Shown here in pieces: positions 44,311-55,877 of a stretch of 64,000 nt of DNA. The notes beneath the pieces were generated by a model that was not told where the DNA came from, did not search any database, and was given only the letters and a program-made list of their open reading frames with translations. The stretch covers positions 310,001 to 374,000 of the forward strand of contig CAJNDS010002374.1 in NCBI GenBank assembly GCA_905221605.1, written 5' to 3'. Origin of the DNA: Symbiodinium natans. Lineage: Eukaryota; Sar; Dinophyceae; Suessiales; Symbiodiniaceae. Made by a program: the position numbers and the translations under genes. Position 1 is the stretch's first letter; the number at the start of each line of letters is the position of its first letter.

Positions 44311-44537
44311 GAGACTGAGAGCAAGTCGCAGAAGGACAACAAGGGCATAAAAGTCTGGCAAGATCTTGTAAGCAGAGGGGCCGGGCCTGCTTATGCCTGC
44401 TTGGAAAAATGATGTTGTCGCGGGATCTCCAGCTGCGAGCGTCCTTCGTGAAGCTTGGTGTGATTGCTGCAGCACCTGTAGGCTCGAAAGAGGAACTCGA
44501 AACACCATCCTTTTGCTTTTGCTAAACGGAACAACCC

Positions 44538-45309
44538 ATGGCCTATGCGCGATGGCTTGCTGGCCGGATTGCACGGGGCGGCTGGGGCAGCTCGGGCGGC
44601 TCTGCGCGCAGCCTCGTGGGACCCCTAGCATTGTGCAGAGACGCCAAGCCGAAGCCAGCAACTTCCCCCGAGCTGCCAGGCCCGACTGCGCCCTCGCTGG
44701 CATGCCCGCGCATGCGCCGCAGCTCTCCCTCCGGCCATCCTTGCCTGCCAGTGCCCTTGGTGGCAGCTTGTTGGCTCGTGTTGTTGGCGTAAGGCCATAA
44801 ATCTCGCTTGAAGTGCGTTCCCGGTGCGTGTCTCGTAGACAGGTACCTAGACAGACGCTGGTCCTCCTGCGAGACCAGCGCCAGGGTGCCGAGATTTGCT
44901 GTGAGAGGGAGCCGAGCCTTTTACCACTCTTTAGCCTTTCAGATGAGTGATGCTGGGCCCAGGCTGGTGCGGGCTCCGGCAGTTCTAGCTCCAGCATCAT
45001 CCGCTTTCGGGTGGACGTGGACCGACCCGGCCTCCTTAGCGAGGCCGTGGGATTGCATGTCGCTAAAAACTGTTGAGCCATTGTCGTGTTCAGTGAATAT
45101 CTGGACTGCGCTCGGCAGCTTTCTCTGAGGGGTTGTTGGGGGGTGCTCCCTCGCAGGCAACGGAAGTCTTGAAGAAGCAGGAAGTCAACATCCGCGATGC
45201 CCGGATTTCCACGAAGCAGGGCACCAAGGCGACACACATCTACCTCGTCGAGGACCGAAATGGCGGGGGCCTCTCGGAAGATCGCCTCGCCCAGGCCGGG
45301 GGGGTTTAA
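44538..45309 (+). CDS. Small ACT-domain protein
   Basis: The C-terminal half reads as an ACT regulatory fold. The first strand and turn are SSSIIRFRVDVDRPGLLSE (to 45043), with the family signature DRPGLL-E at the ligand-binding loop. After GC-AG intron 45044-45156 the next piece is ATEVLKKQEVNIRDARIST, then THIYLVEDRNGGGLSE and stop TAA 45307-45309. ACT domains sense amino acids or join subunits. The DRNG after the last strand is common in uridylyltransferase/ACR-type and plant stand-alone ACT proteins. The upstream frame from ATG 44538 (MAYARWLAGRIARGG) is Ala/Arg/Ser-rich and could be an organelle-targeting leader, but its splice to the ACT exon is not proven. No catalytic domain is seen. 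Confidence 0.7.
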
Positions 45310-45383
45310 GTGGGTGGCACGCTGACACTTCATAGCATGCCAACTCACTTATGTCACTATAAGCATTTGAAGAATGCTTAGAA

Positions 45384-48300
45384 GTGTGTGCTTTGTTGAG
45401 TTGGGGGCGGGGGGGGTTCTCATGGGTTCTCCGTACCCCGGCCCCTGGAGACTGCAGTTCGCCTGAGGTCCGCGGGGCCTTGGGGCAGCTGGCCGAGGGC
45501 TCCTGCGAGGCGGCGCCTTGGCCAAGGTATTCCTCAGAGGAGGTGCTGAAGCACCAGACGGCGGAGAATGGGATCTGGGTCAGCTACAAGGACCCGGCTT
45601 TTAAGAATCACATGAAAGACACCAGACCAGCGCTCACGCCTACTTGCACTGACCTACACTTACTTACACTTACTTACACTTACTTACACTTACTTACACT
45701 TGCGTATACTTGCGTACACTTACTTGCACTTTCTTGCACTTACGTACACTTACTTGCACTGACCTGCGCTTACTTACACTTTCTTACTTACACTTACTTA
45801 CTCTGACTTACACTTACTTGTTGTCCGCACTGACCGCTCTGCCAGAGGTAGTTCTTGCAAGCAAGCACAGCCGGCAGTGCGGCATCGGCGTGGCTTCTTT
45901 TGCAAGCCCGCGCATGAAGGACGGTGTCTACGACATCACGGACTTTGTGCAGAATCACCCTGGTGGCAAGGACAAGATCATGCTTGCCGCCGGAAAGGCC
46001 ATCGACCCGTTTTGGCCGCCAGCTGAGCGCTGGCACTGGGCGCCCCTACGTACACATTTCTGTAGGTAAAAAGGTGCTCCGGGGCTTCGCGTTCAATGCT
46101 GGGCCACTCCAAGTCGGTCGGAAATCTGCGGCAGCTTGCCTGGCCCTAAGGCGTATCTACCAGCAGCACACTGGGCGAGGCACCTTGGAAGCAAAGGACC
46201 GCAAGGCAAGAACATGCCAGAACTCTAGAGGCAACAGCTTGGTCTTCAAGTGCTATTCTGTGCTTTTGGGTAGGAGGGAGTGTTGCGACATCGGGTGCTC
46301 CGATAAGGTAATGCCTTGGAGCTCCTGGAGAGCATGCGCATCGGGGATCTTTCCGATCCGCCCGCCGCCAGGTCACTACGTTTCTTTGAGTCCCCGAAAG
46401 TTTTCTTACTTTTTCTTTGCAAACACATGTGTCCCCACGAATGCGTTCGCGCCATCGTTTGAGGGCCTGCTTGCCTCAGGGCTTCCTGCGATTGCCCCTA
46501 CGACAGTGACCCGGAACGCCACCCGGGCTTGATCTTCCACAACAACAAGCCCTGCAACGCGCCGTCCGACGCGCTTACTCACGGCGCCTTTTCGGGGCGC
46601 CCTTATAGTGATTGCACTTCCATCAGACAGCACGCAGAGAGCAGTGCACGGCATCCGTGCATGGCATCCGTGCATGGCATCCGTGCATCGCCTCCTTTGG
46701 GTACGTGCCAGGCAGAACTGCCCTCGGAGCTGATGATGGACTCCTGGCTGACGCCCAACCCCGTGTGGTTACGCGGCAATGCGGCTTCTTTCGGTTTGCA
46801 GAGTGCAGACGTCGAGAGTCCTGCTCTTTTGTCATGTTGTATGCAGATAAAGCATATTAAAGCATGCAAAGAAGGTTCATTCGCCACCATCATCCAGTGC
46901 CGGTGATGGACCCTGAAGACTACCGACTTTGCATCGAAGGACTGCCGTGGTGAGGGGGTCAACTGGTGTTCTGTATGTTTCATGTGCAATATGTTCATAC
47001 AACATGGGAATGTGGTTTGCCGTACTTTGTGCTTCATGTTTTGTGCACCTTGCCAGCCGTTCTCATCCCTCACGCTTCCTCTCTGCAAGGCGTTGGAACC
47101 AAGGCCGTCACCTTGTGCCTGGAGGATTTGAAGAAGCGGTTCCTGAAACGTGAGGCGAAAGAGCTGCGCATGTTGTCATGTTGTCTCCGTCTTCCTCGCG
47201 AGTTGCGATCGATTCCTGAAGTGTTTCCGAAGGTGTGCGCAACTCTTCAATGTGGAGGGAACCGGAGATCTGAACTGGACCAGATTGAGAAGACCTCCGG
47301 CATTCCATGGGGCTTCGGCGCCATGTCGACGGCTTCTTGGCGTAGCGAACTGTGCAACCTTGTGCAACCTTGCATCCAGCACTTGTGGAACCCGGGGGCA
47401 GAGCTGAAAGGTGGGGAGGGGGGGAACGGCGGGAGGGGGCTCTGGGGGTGCACCTACAATTCTCGTGCAAAGCAACGTCAACAGCTGGAGCTTCCAACGT
47501 CGGACGGGTAAAACTTCTCAGACCCTCTGAGACCGCCTGCAGACTCGAGGCACCTCTGCGTTCAGAAATAGTCAGAAATGTACATTCTCAGGCAAGCTCA
47601 GGAACTTCAAACCCGGAAAGGAGACATCCAGGAAAGCCTAATCCGTAGCAAATCACCCGGGACGCCCGACTGGACGGAGATGGGGGAGTGGGAAGCCCCA
47701 GCTGCGCCTCAAGGCCGTTTTGAGGGAGAGACGCGGAGTGGCCAACGGGAACTGAAGCTGGAAAACCCTATACGGATCCAAAGTGGGGCCCGGGAAACAG
47801 TTCTCCAGAAAAGGAAAAGGGGCTCTGACCCCAAGCTTACACATGTTGGCTCGAAGCTCCAAAACTTGCGTGGGTGCGGTGGCCGTTCTTTTGTCGGGAT
47901 GAAGTTGAAAAACGCTTGCAGGCGTGGGTTCAGATTAGTTCTGTTTTTCAGGGGCGAGGGCCTGCAGCATACAAGTACAAGACTTGTAAAGCAAGGTGCA
48001 ACACAAGCCTGTGGCAAAAGAAGCCGCCGCCACTTCCTTGTCCTTTCACTGTTCCTTCCTTCTTCTTGTGAGGCTCGCTGGGGCGGCGTCTACCTGCGCG
48101 AGGCCGGGACCGGAGAGAGATGCTTCTGCTAAGCCTTCGGCTTTAGGTGGGTCTTTGTCAATGCCTCATGTTCAGTTGCGTTCCTTTCAGTTTGTGTTGT
48201 TTGAGGTGCTGCAGCACTGCGCTGGCCTTAGCCACGAGAACGTCGAGGCCTTCGATGTGAAGCATGTGATCTTCAAGGGCATGGACGGCATGGAGGCGTC

Positions 48301-50368
48301 CACCCGAGAGATCTCACATCCAGTGCCCAGTGCAGCTCATATGTCCCTGCTGCCGCGATCTCCAGTGATCTCTGCAGGCCTCCATTCCCATTGAGAAGGC
48401 CCTGAGCCCTTACGGCGACGTGCTGCTGGCCTACGAGATGAACGGGGAAGCGCTGCCCAGCGAGCACGGGGCGCCCGTGCGCGTCATTGCCGTGGCCCCA
48501 ATCAAATCGCAAGCCCTCCCAGGGCGGGGAAAGGGAAGGGAGTCGCTGAACATTGGCGAACCATGAGCGGGGATCACTTGGGGTCCTGTATATCATACTG
48601 TATATCATAGATGCCATTGATGTGTCTGACTGCGGCCTCTCTGTATCTCTCTGCGAAGTGAAGTGAGCAGTTTCCTCGTCTCAGAGAGGTGCCGGGCGTG
48701 GTCGGCGTGCGCAACGTGAAGTGGGTCGGCCGCGTGGTGGCTTCCACGGAGGAAGCCGAGGGGCCCTGGCAGAGGGGCCTCGCCTACAAGGGCTTCTCCC
48801 CGATGGTCAAGGCGGGTTAACAAGGGGGGGGGGGAAGGCCGGAGAGGCCCTATGGGCCGGACTTCCTTCAATTCCCCCTTCAAAAGGGCCCCTCGACTTG
48901 ATGTTTTGTGGGTGCCGAAGCTTTGGACTCTCTGGACAGGAGCTGCAGGGCATTGACGTGGTGCCCTACTGAGTTGAGAGCTCTTCTTTTCCGACTTGTC
49001 AACTTCGACTTGTTTCAGTGACTCGAGCCTGAGGAGAAGATCCCGTCGATGCACGAGCTGCCGGTGCAGTCTGCCATTGTGAGCCCCAAGGCGGGCAGCA
49101 TAATCGAGCTCGACGATGTGGAGGTGCCTGGTCGGAAGTACTCGTGGTGTGGTGTGAACGTAAGACCGTAAGATGTTCAAGAAGAAGGCGTGGGAAATAT
49201 CGCAACGGTGTATAAAATGGTTTGTTAGAGCTGTTAAAGCCTTTGATTGAATTGATTGAGTTTTGCGATTCGAGGTCAAAGGCTTCGCCTGGAGTGGCGG
49301 AGGGCGCGGCATCGTCCGCGTGGACGTCTCCATCGACGAGGGCAAGACCTGGGTCACCGCGGAGCTGACCAACGGCAAGGCCGGCTCTCATATCTTTTGA
49401 GAACTCTGAGGGCCCTTTCTGAGAGCGGAGCCTTTGCATGAGAGCTCCCTGACGCATCCGTTCAAGAACTATGTAGACACAGCGCACTGCTAAGACTAAC
49501 ACTAATAATTAATGCACATTCTTCTCAATTGATACCGACACAAATGCATATACATGTAAATATTTAGAAGTACACACACACATATATATATCCATCTATC
49601 TATGTATATATATATATATAATATACATGGAGAGAAAGAGAGGGAGAGTTTCTTGTAAGACGCGAACGGCCAGAGGATCAGGACTACAACCGAGCCTGGG
49701 CCTGGACCTTCTGGGAGGCCTCGGCCGGGCTCCCAGCCGGGAGCGAGAGGGGGCACTAAGACACCCGAAATCCGAAACCCTAAAGGCCTAAGCCCTTCGG
49801 AGTGGAGGCACAGAAAACAAAAGCATGAAAAAACAGCCCTCGGATCTTCTCATGTTTAGATGTCCGATGTGTGTGGAAGAGCTCCCCGATTTGATGCTCT
49901 CAGACCGGTTGGCACGCCTGACAGAGCGCAACGCACTCTTCCTCCCGCCCTCCCCCCCGTTTTGCCTTTTGCTTTGCTGAGGTTCCCGTGCCCGAAGAGC
50001 TGCAGGGCAAGGAGTTCACAGTCCTCTGCCGGGCCGTGGATGCTGCTTACAGCTCCCCGTCGAAAGGGAGTCGAAAGAGTCGAGGCGGTGCTCTAAACCC
50101 TACAGCCTAAACCCTAAACCCTCAACCCTAAACCCAAAAGGCCCTAAACCCTAGTGGTGACGATGATTGGGGGTGGTGAAAAGCTGAGGCACGCAGCCGG
50201 AGAGGCCAGAACCCCTCTGGCGGCTCAGCTTCAAATTCACTTGTCAACCGAGGTTCTTGCCTAGTTACCTAGTTCTTGCCTAGTTCTGCCTTCTGCCGAG
50301 TGCCTAGGAATCTGCGTGGCCTGAACTGCAACTGCTGGCACCGAGTGCCGATCCGACACCAGGAGTGA
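45384..50368 (+). CDS. SUOX: Sulfite oxidase (cytochrome b5 + molybdopterin + dimerisation domains)
   Basis: Oxidises sulfite to sulfate using a molybdenum cofactor. The cytochrome b5 domain reads [19 protein letters not shown] (about 45517) and [19 protein letters not shown] (heme-ligand His 45956-45958). The linker is [14 protein letters not shown] (about 46320). The Mo domain reads [20 protein letters not shown] (46507), [33 protein letters not shown] (46881) and [20 protein letters not shown], with the Mo-ligand Cys at 47251-47253. It continues [11 protein letters not shown] (48072), [20 protein letters not shown] (48382) and [18 protein letters not shown]. The dimerisation domain reads [20 protein letters not shown] (49040), [20 protein letters not shown] (49282), [24 protein letters not shown] (50191-50219) and [13 protein letters not shown], with stop TGA 50366-50368. 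The last two introns (50052-50188, 50220-50307) are GC-AG. The start ATG 45384 is the in-frame choice, but the targeting leader is not clear. All cofactor ligands seen are intact. Confidence 0.88.
45640..45825. repeat. (CTTACA/CTTACT)n minisatellite in a sulfite oxidase intron
   Basis: Irregular repeats of ACTTACTTACACTTAC between the two cytochrome b5 exons. Homology to the b5 domain requires its removal. Confidence 0.85.
49571..49625. repeat. (AC)n/(AT)n and CTAT-type microsatellite
   Basis: A CA run, then ATATATAT, CATCTATCTATG and TATATATATA inside a late intron of sulfite oxidase. Confidence 0.8.
50091..50155. repeat. CCCTAAA telomere-like repeats inside a sulfite oxidase intron
   Basis: About seven copies or near copies of the plant-type telomere unit. 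They lie in the intron 50052-50188 bounded by exons ending AVDAAY and starting TQPERPEP. Short interstitial tracts like this can mark old break repair. Confidence 0.88.
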
Positions 50369-51355
50369 GTTTGAAGTCGTTTGAAGTCGTCTGAATGCCT
50401 TGAAGAGCAGGGCAAACGCGACTGATGGTGTTTGGAAGTTCTCCTGTTTAGCTCAAGTTCATGCACTTGTTCGAGTTCTCTCTGAGCCGCCGACAAGCCA
50501 TTGGGACAATGCCTTGGGCTCTCCAGCACCAGCAAGGGCTGCGATGTACAGGACACGGCTGGACACTGCCCAAGTCGGATTCCCCGGATGCTTGCGAAGT
50601 CAAACAGGGCTGTGCACAAGAAACCGTTGTCAATTTCCGAGAGTCCAGACTGATAGTTGTTTTTTTCTTCAATCTGTCAACGCCGCCGTTCATTGCGCCT
50701 GTTTTCGTCGATCTAGTCCTCACGAGTTGAGAATGACCGCACCGTGGCTGAATTTCCACATGCCAACAGCAGAAGCACGCATGTTTTTTCTTGATCATGG
50801 TGCAACATTTCCAACAGAAGCGAGGGAGGGCCGTCGCAATGGAGCTCGAGTCGCTGGACTCGTTTCTCGAGCCACCTGCCTTTGCTTGCTGCGCGCTTGA
50901 GTCACTGGAAAGTTTTTTGGCTCCTGTCTGGAGCCCAGCAGCCACGACAAGAAGGCATGTTCGTTCATGATTGTTCGTGATCTCGCCTCACAGGTGCAGT
51001 CCTTGGAGGATTTCCTCTCTGCAGAGGTGTGGAATTTCGTGGTATGTGAAGCTGCTCCTGCTTGCTCGGCGCTTCTGACGTGGCAGGTTCCACCTTGGAA
51101 GCAAGATCCTTCCGACCTGTGCGCATACTTGGATGCCTACATGATGGCGGAGCGGCCGGTGCCTTGCTGTGAGCAGCCCCGTTTGAGCGGCCTAGGACGG
51201 GTGTCTTGAAGGCAGGCAACGACTGACTGTTTGATCCGTCGCGTGCATTGCGTGATGCAGGTGCAGCCCTTAGAGGATTTCTTGTCCAATAACGAGGCAC
51301 CGAGAAAGCAGCCCGAACACGACTTTGAAGCCATTCATTCCTTTCCCCTTGACAG
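50369..51355. other. Spacer, or 5' exons of the peptidase gene
   Basis: Two codon-like phrases follow CAG acceptors, VQSLEDFLSAEVWNFV (about 50996) and VPPWKQDPSDLCAYLDAYMM (about 51088). A third, VQPLEDFLS (about 51260), resembles the first and hints at a duplicated exon. They may be the N-terminal part of the next gene; this is not certain. Confidence 0.35.
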
Positions 51356-52752
51356 GGACACTTCCCGGTCTACCTCTGGATCTACGACCTGTCTAGAGGA
51401 TTCGCATCTCACTGGGCGGAGACGCTTGTGGGAATCAAGCTCGAGGCACCCGTTACGGGGCACATCTGCGCCAAGGTTTCAGCTAAGAGGGGACATCGTG
51501 GGAGTTCACGTGACAAAGCGCCGGAGGACCATTTTTTATCATGCTCTCGTGCTTGCAGCTGTCGATGTCGCTTCCGTGTTCCGCTAAATGGAAATCTTGC
51601 AGAAGCTCCTGGCGAGTGTGAAAACAAATCGCAAAACCAGCAGTGTGCAGTTGCTCCACTGATGGAAGACCACGGGCTTTTGATGGGAATGTTGTGATGT
51701 GATAAAGGCGGCTGCTTGCAAGGCAACTTCAGTGGCTATAGTGGGCCGGCGAAGGCAACATGGCATGAAGCATGCCAAATTTGAGCAAGCGAAGCCGCAG
51801 TTGAAGCGAGACAGCTCTTCGAAAAAACATGCGGACGAAATGGCGCCTGAATCTGAAGCTTGCCATACCCGGAATGGTCAACAGGTGTAAGAGGAAGATC
51901 TGGTGAAGCACACGAGTCAACACGACAGTCAGCAAGTGGAGCGTGGGGTTCTCCACATCTCCTACACACGAGGCGGTCCGCCTTAAGTCGGCAGTGGGTT
52001 CAACGCTGTGTGGAAGCAGCCAGCCTCGCGTGACTCGCGTGGCCAGGGCATCTGGCACACGTCAGTCGTGGTGGAGTGGCCTCAGCGGTCGAGTCAGAAG
52101 CCCAATGCGTTCAAAAAGTAGGCAGCACGTTGCTGCGCACGAGTGGCAAGCTTGATTGCTCTTCCTGCCGCACGTGTGAGGCGAGTTCTCGTTTGGAGGG
52201 CAAATTTGCGAATGCAAGCCCGGGTGTGCCACTTAGGTTTTTTAGTCGCGGTGGCTGGTCACAGAGGTCACACGCTGCACGGCTTCCCCAAGTTACCGGC
52301 TGTGAGGACGACGCCGTATGGGCAGCCGCTGGAAAAAAGGTCAGCCAGTCAGACAACCTTGACGGTGAATCAACGAACACAGTTCCTGTTTCGAGATGTT
52401 CCGGTGATGTTACATGCAGTATGCGCTGGGTTTCAGGTTTCTTGGCTACACTGCCAAGACACGGCTGCAGGTCCGCAAGTTCTTCATACGGTGCCCCCCT
52501 CACTGTCGGGGCCACTCGGCCCCGCACCTGACGTGTCGTCTGGGTTTGTTTGTGGTTGGTGGGTGAGGCTGTGCCTTGCCACCGACGATTATGATGGTCG
52601 ACATTATGACCTTCTGTCCTAGCCTTGTCGTTGCAGCCATGTTTTCCGAAAATGCTGGCTCTGTCCGACTGTTGAGAGATCGGAGGTGCAACAATTGCAA
52701 CCACTTCACGCACAAGTTGCTCCAGCATTTGTTCCACGAGCTTCTCGCATGA
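51356..52752 (+). CDS. PPPDE/DeSI-type thiol peptidase (deSUMOylase/deubiquitinase-like)
   Basis: The first sure exon (51356-51445) is GHFPVYLWIYDLSRG...GIKLE, which matches the family V-Y-L-x-V-Y-D-L-S start. After the 601-bp GC-AG intron 51446-52046 comes GIWHTSVVV, holding the conserved catalytic His (family IWHTSVVV). Further pieces are HTLHGFPKLP and VRTTPYGQPLEKR (about 52262-52330; family P-G-T-T-P-L-G) and DYDGRHYDLLS (about 52583-52617). The final exon from 52686 is CNNCNHFTHKLLQHLFHELL with stop TGA 52750-52752. The family has Y-x-L-L-x-H-N-C-N-x-F; here the nucleophile is one of the two Cys in CNNCNHF. Such enzymes remove SUMO or ubiquitin from targets in cytosol or nucleus. N-terminal exons may lie upstream from about 50990. 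Confidence 0.78.
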
Positions 52753-53628
52753 CATGCAGCGAGAAGGCCACTGTCTTTTCCTCAAAATCCTGAGCCAAGG
52801 AACCTTCCTGGAAAGATGCCTGACGTGCTTGACCAGCCTTCCGTGGTTCGGGACACAGCATGGCATCCAATCCGTTCTGCTTTGGGGCCCGTGTGTCCAT
52901 CGCATAGTTTTGTTGGTGCCGAGGTGGGTCAAAGCCTTCGAGGCCAAGCGCTCCTTTGGTTGCTGGCCAGGTTCCACTAGGCCGGAAGACATGTCCCATG
53001 CCCACTACATCAGACTCTATCTGCTTGTCATAAGCGATATGTGCTCCGTCACACAGGCGCGCCTTGCAGAGCGGAACCAGGATGGCGTGGCCCAGGGTCA
53101 GGCATGTAGTGGCTGGCAAGCCGGGCAAGCCGTTGCAAACTTGTCTGCCTCAAACTTGGCGACGGATTCTGGCAGGCTGCTGGTGACCGCCCGCGGGATG
53201 CAGCGATTGGGTGACACCTGGCCAGAGGCCAGAAAGACCTCGACTTCTCGGCAGGCCCTAGCACGTTGCATCTCCAGGCTGCGACCGGATCCCAGACCAT
53301 GCCAGGCCATGCCATCTGAGACAGAGAGAGTGCAGAGAGAGCGTGCCCTTTAATGGCCTCTCAGGGCCCGACTCGGCCGAGGTGGTGCCGGCACGGCCAT
53401 TGGAGGCAGAGCTCTTGATGCTGGCCGAGAGGGGGGAGAAGGCGTGCGCATGGCCATCGGGAGCACCCTGTGACGCCATTGTGGCCTTTTGTGTTGTTTG
53501 CCAAAGGTCCAGTGCAGGGTCGGCGAGGACTCGCTGCCCTGCCGCTGGCAGCGTTTGCTGCATGCAGTGGTGCGGACACCTGTCTGAGCCCCAACTCTTG
53601 AAGCACTTGCACCTTTGCATGGAAGCAG
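52753..53628. other. No gene seen
   Basis: Frames of 60-200 codons are open on both strands without family motifs. Probably spacer. Confidence 0.45.
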
Positions 53629-54063
53629 ATGGGCACCAAAGGCGACTTGGTTGCCCTGGTTCACGAGGAAGCCGGTGCGCGGAACATGTCTGAGGACCGA
53701 ACGAAGCGTATCGGGCTCAAAAACGCAGACTTCTCGCAACTTTTTGCTCAGGCAAGCCTTGGCTGTTGGGTTGTGGAGCTGGCGCTCCAGCCCCCTGCCG
53801 AGGCTTGGAATGGAAGAAGGGCTTCGAAGAGCATTTTCTCACATGGAAAGAGCCTTGCATTGCGATGCGAGGACCGTGAGGATGCCTCAGCTTTGGCATG
53901 GAGCATCTCTGAGCATCCCTCGCCTCTCAGATTGAGCTTAGTCATGCAGTCATGCCCGTCTTGCTTGTGGGTCAGTTGTGTAGAAGGGCAACTTAGCAAG
54001 TTGTCGAGTACTGGGGTCCTTCATCTCAAAGGAAAATGCAAGTCTATATACATGTCCATCTAA
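53629..54063 (+). CDS. Possible small protein, unknown
   Basis: A 144-codon frame beginning MGTKGDLVALVHEEAGARNM. The first 55 codons (to SQLFAQASLGCWVVELAL) have exon-like composition, while the rest looks random. There is no recognised domain, and it may be one exon of a longer gene or nothing at all. Confidence 0.22.
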   Translation: MGTKGDLVALVHEEAGARNMSEDRTKRIGLKNADFSQLFAQASLGCWVVELALQPPAEAWNGRRASKSIFSHGKSLALRCEDREDASALAWSISEHPSPLRLSLVMQSCPSCLWVSCVEGQLSKLSSTGVLHLKGKCKSIYMSI

Positions 54064-54324
54064 ATATGCGTCGTGCGCTGCTCGCGTGCTGCAATCTCAG
54101 GCAGTATATATTCCGCATGGCATAGCGAGCGATAAATATCGGCATGTGGACTTGTCCTGGGCATATCCGCTGGATGGAAATATGAGAGGTCCACTTAGAT
54201 GCTTTGGGTTCCGGGGCTGTCTGACTTTGAACTGAAATGCATGTGCTTTGGGTATCTGCGAGTGTTTGCAGGCCGTTGACAAGCTCAACCGATCGCGAAT
54301 CGCTCTGGAGGCCGTTCCGAGCTC

Positions 54325-55150
54325 CGGGCTTGCGGTCCAAGCCGCCTGCAAGAACCTTCGTAAACGTCCGCTAGGCCTGACAATGACAGATTTCTTGCAA
54401 CCATCTCAGAGTCAGACCAGGGCAAAGTCTTTCCACCATCTGTCGGGCTGTCCAACCTGCGCGAAGTGGCTGGGGGCCTCAGTGCAACGCAACGTTCCTC
54501 AGCTGTTTTGGCAGTGGCACTCAGGTCCCGCGCCAGGCGAGGCTTGGCCCGGGCGACAGCTTGGCGGCGACGGCGCGTTCTCCGTCAAAATCCAGGTGGC
54601 TTAGCACTCTGTACGCGCTCCCTGGCATGCCGTAGCAAGCCTGTTGCGAGGACGCGAGGAGTCCGGCGAGGAGGACGTTCTCGTGAACCTAGGTCCCAGG
54701 CTATGCATCCCCCTGCCCAACGGTGGTGGGCAAGCTGGCGAAGCACGGCAGCTTGTCGTGTCCACTGCAAAGGCTAGAACAATCAGCGGATGGTCAAACA
54801 CAGTGCGTCCGTTTTTTGGATGGATCCAGCATCGAGTCCATCTCCATGTCTGCTACGTGTGTGTGTGTGTGTGTGTGCGTTCATACTCAACTACTTGCTC
54901 AACTTGAATGTTCTTTTGCAGTCGGGCAGTCAGGAATCCATCAGGCCCATGGGTCGCGTGCCGCACACTTCTTCGGTCGGTCCATTGTGAAGCATCGCGC
55001 GTTCGGGCTCTGCATCTTTACAGCCGCTGCCCGCGCGTAGTGAACCCAGAGCGCCGCTCATTGACCCGCGCCGCACTTGCGGTCCAAGCCGCCTGCAAGA
55101 GCCTTAGATTTCTTGCAAGTCTCAGATCTCAGACCATCTCAGAGACAGAG
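54325..55150. repeat. Dispersed direct repeat, two copies about 750 bp apart
   Basis: CTTGCGGTCCAAGCCGCCTG followed by CAAGA occurs at about 54328 and 55077. In both places a region with GATTTCTTGCAA and CTCAGA...CAGACCA follows about 35-70 bases later. This suggests a local duplication. A (GT)n run lies between them at 54859-54878. Confidence 0.7.
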
Positions 55151-55877
55151 CAGACTCAGCAGTTTATCATCTTCGCAACTGGAGTCATTGTTGCAGTAGC
55201 GAGTGCAGTCATGACGGCTCGCGTAACAAGTGAGCTTTGCGGACTGCAGTGCGGAGTTTTTTCACCGTTGAAAAAGAGCCAAGGAATGTGTTGAAATGAT
55301 ACCTTACATGCAATGTCATGCTGCTGTTTCTGCATAGCATATACCGCCGCTCGAATCATGCACCTCCGTACATCCTACTCAGAGTTCAAAGCTTCAAACG
55401 CTGAACCACTTTGTGTTATGGCTTTCGGGGAGTCAAGAGTCTCCCAAGCCCCAAATCCCTCATCCCCAAGCCGTTGCTTCGAGGCAGCTGCCCCGGCCAG
55501 CCACTTCAACTCACGACCGGCAAAGTGGCATCAGCAAAAGCTTGCGGGATGTTTTCACGGCGAGGTTCATGGTGTGCACACATTGGATCCGAACACACAC
55601 CCCTAGAGCCTACAGCGCTTTCTAGGACAGCGTCCAGGCTCAGAAGAGGCCTTGAGTCAACTTCATGCAGCTGAGCGCTCGAGACTTCTGTGCTTCTGTG
55701 GGACCAGCTGTCCGAACATTCCCTTGGAGATCCGTGCTCCCTCGGATCGAATGCAACCATGGCATGATGCAGAAGGAAGCGTCCCCATCGGCTAGTTAGG
55801 CTAGTCGGGGCAGGCGTAGCAGCGTACATGGCAGCTAGAAGATCCAAGCATAAACTTGCTGCTTTCCACTTGGCGCC
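55151..55877. other. No gene seen
   Basis: Only short frames without motifs. A possible transcript start for the next small gene lies near its right end. Confidence 0.4.
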
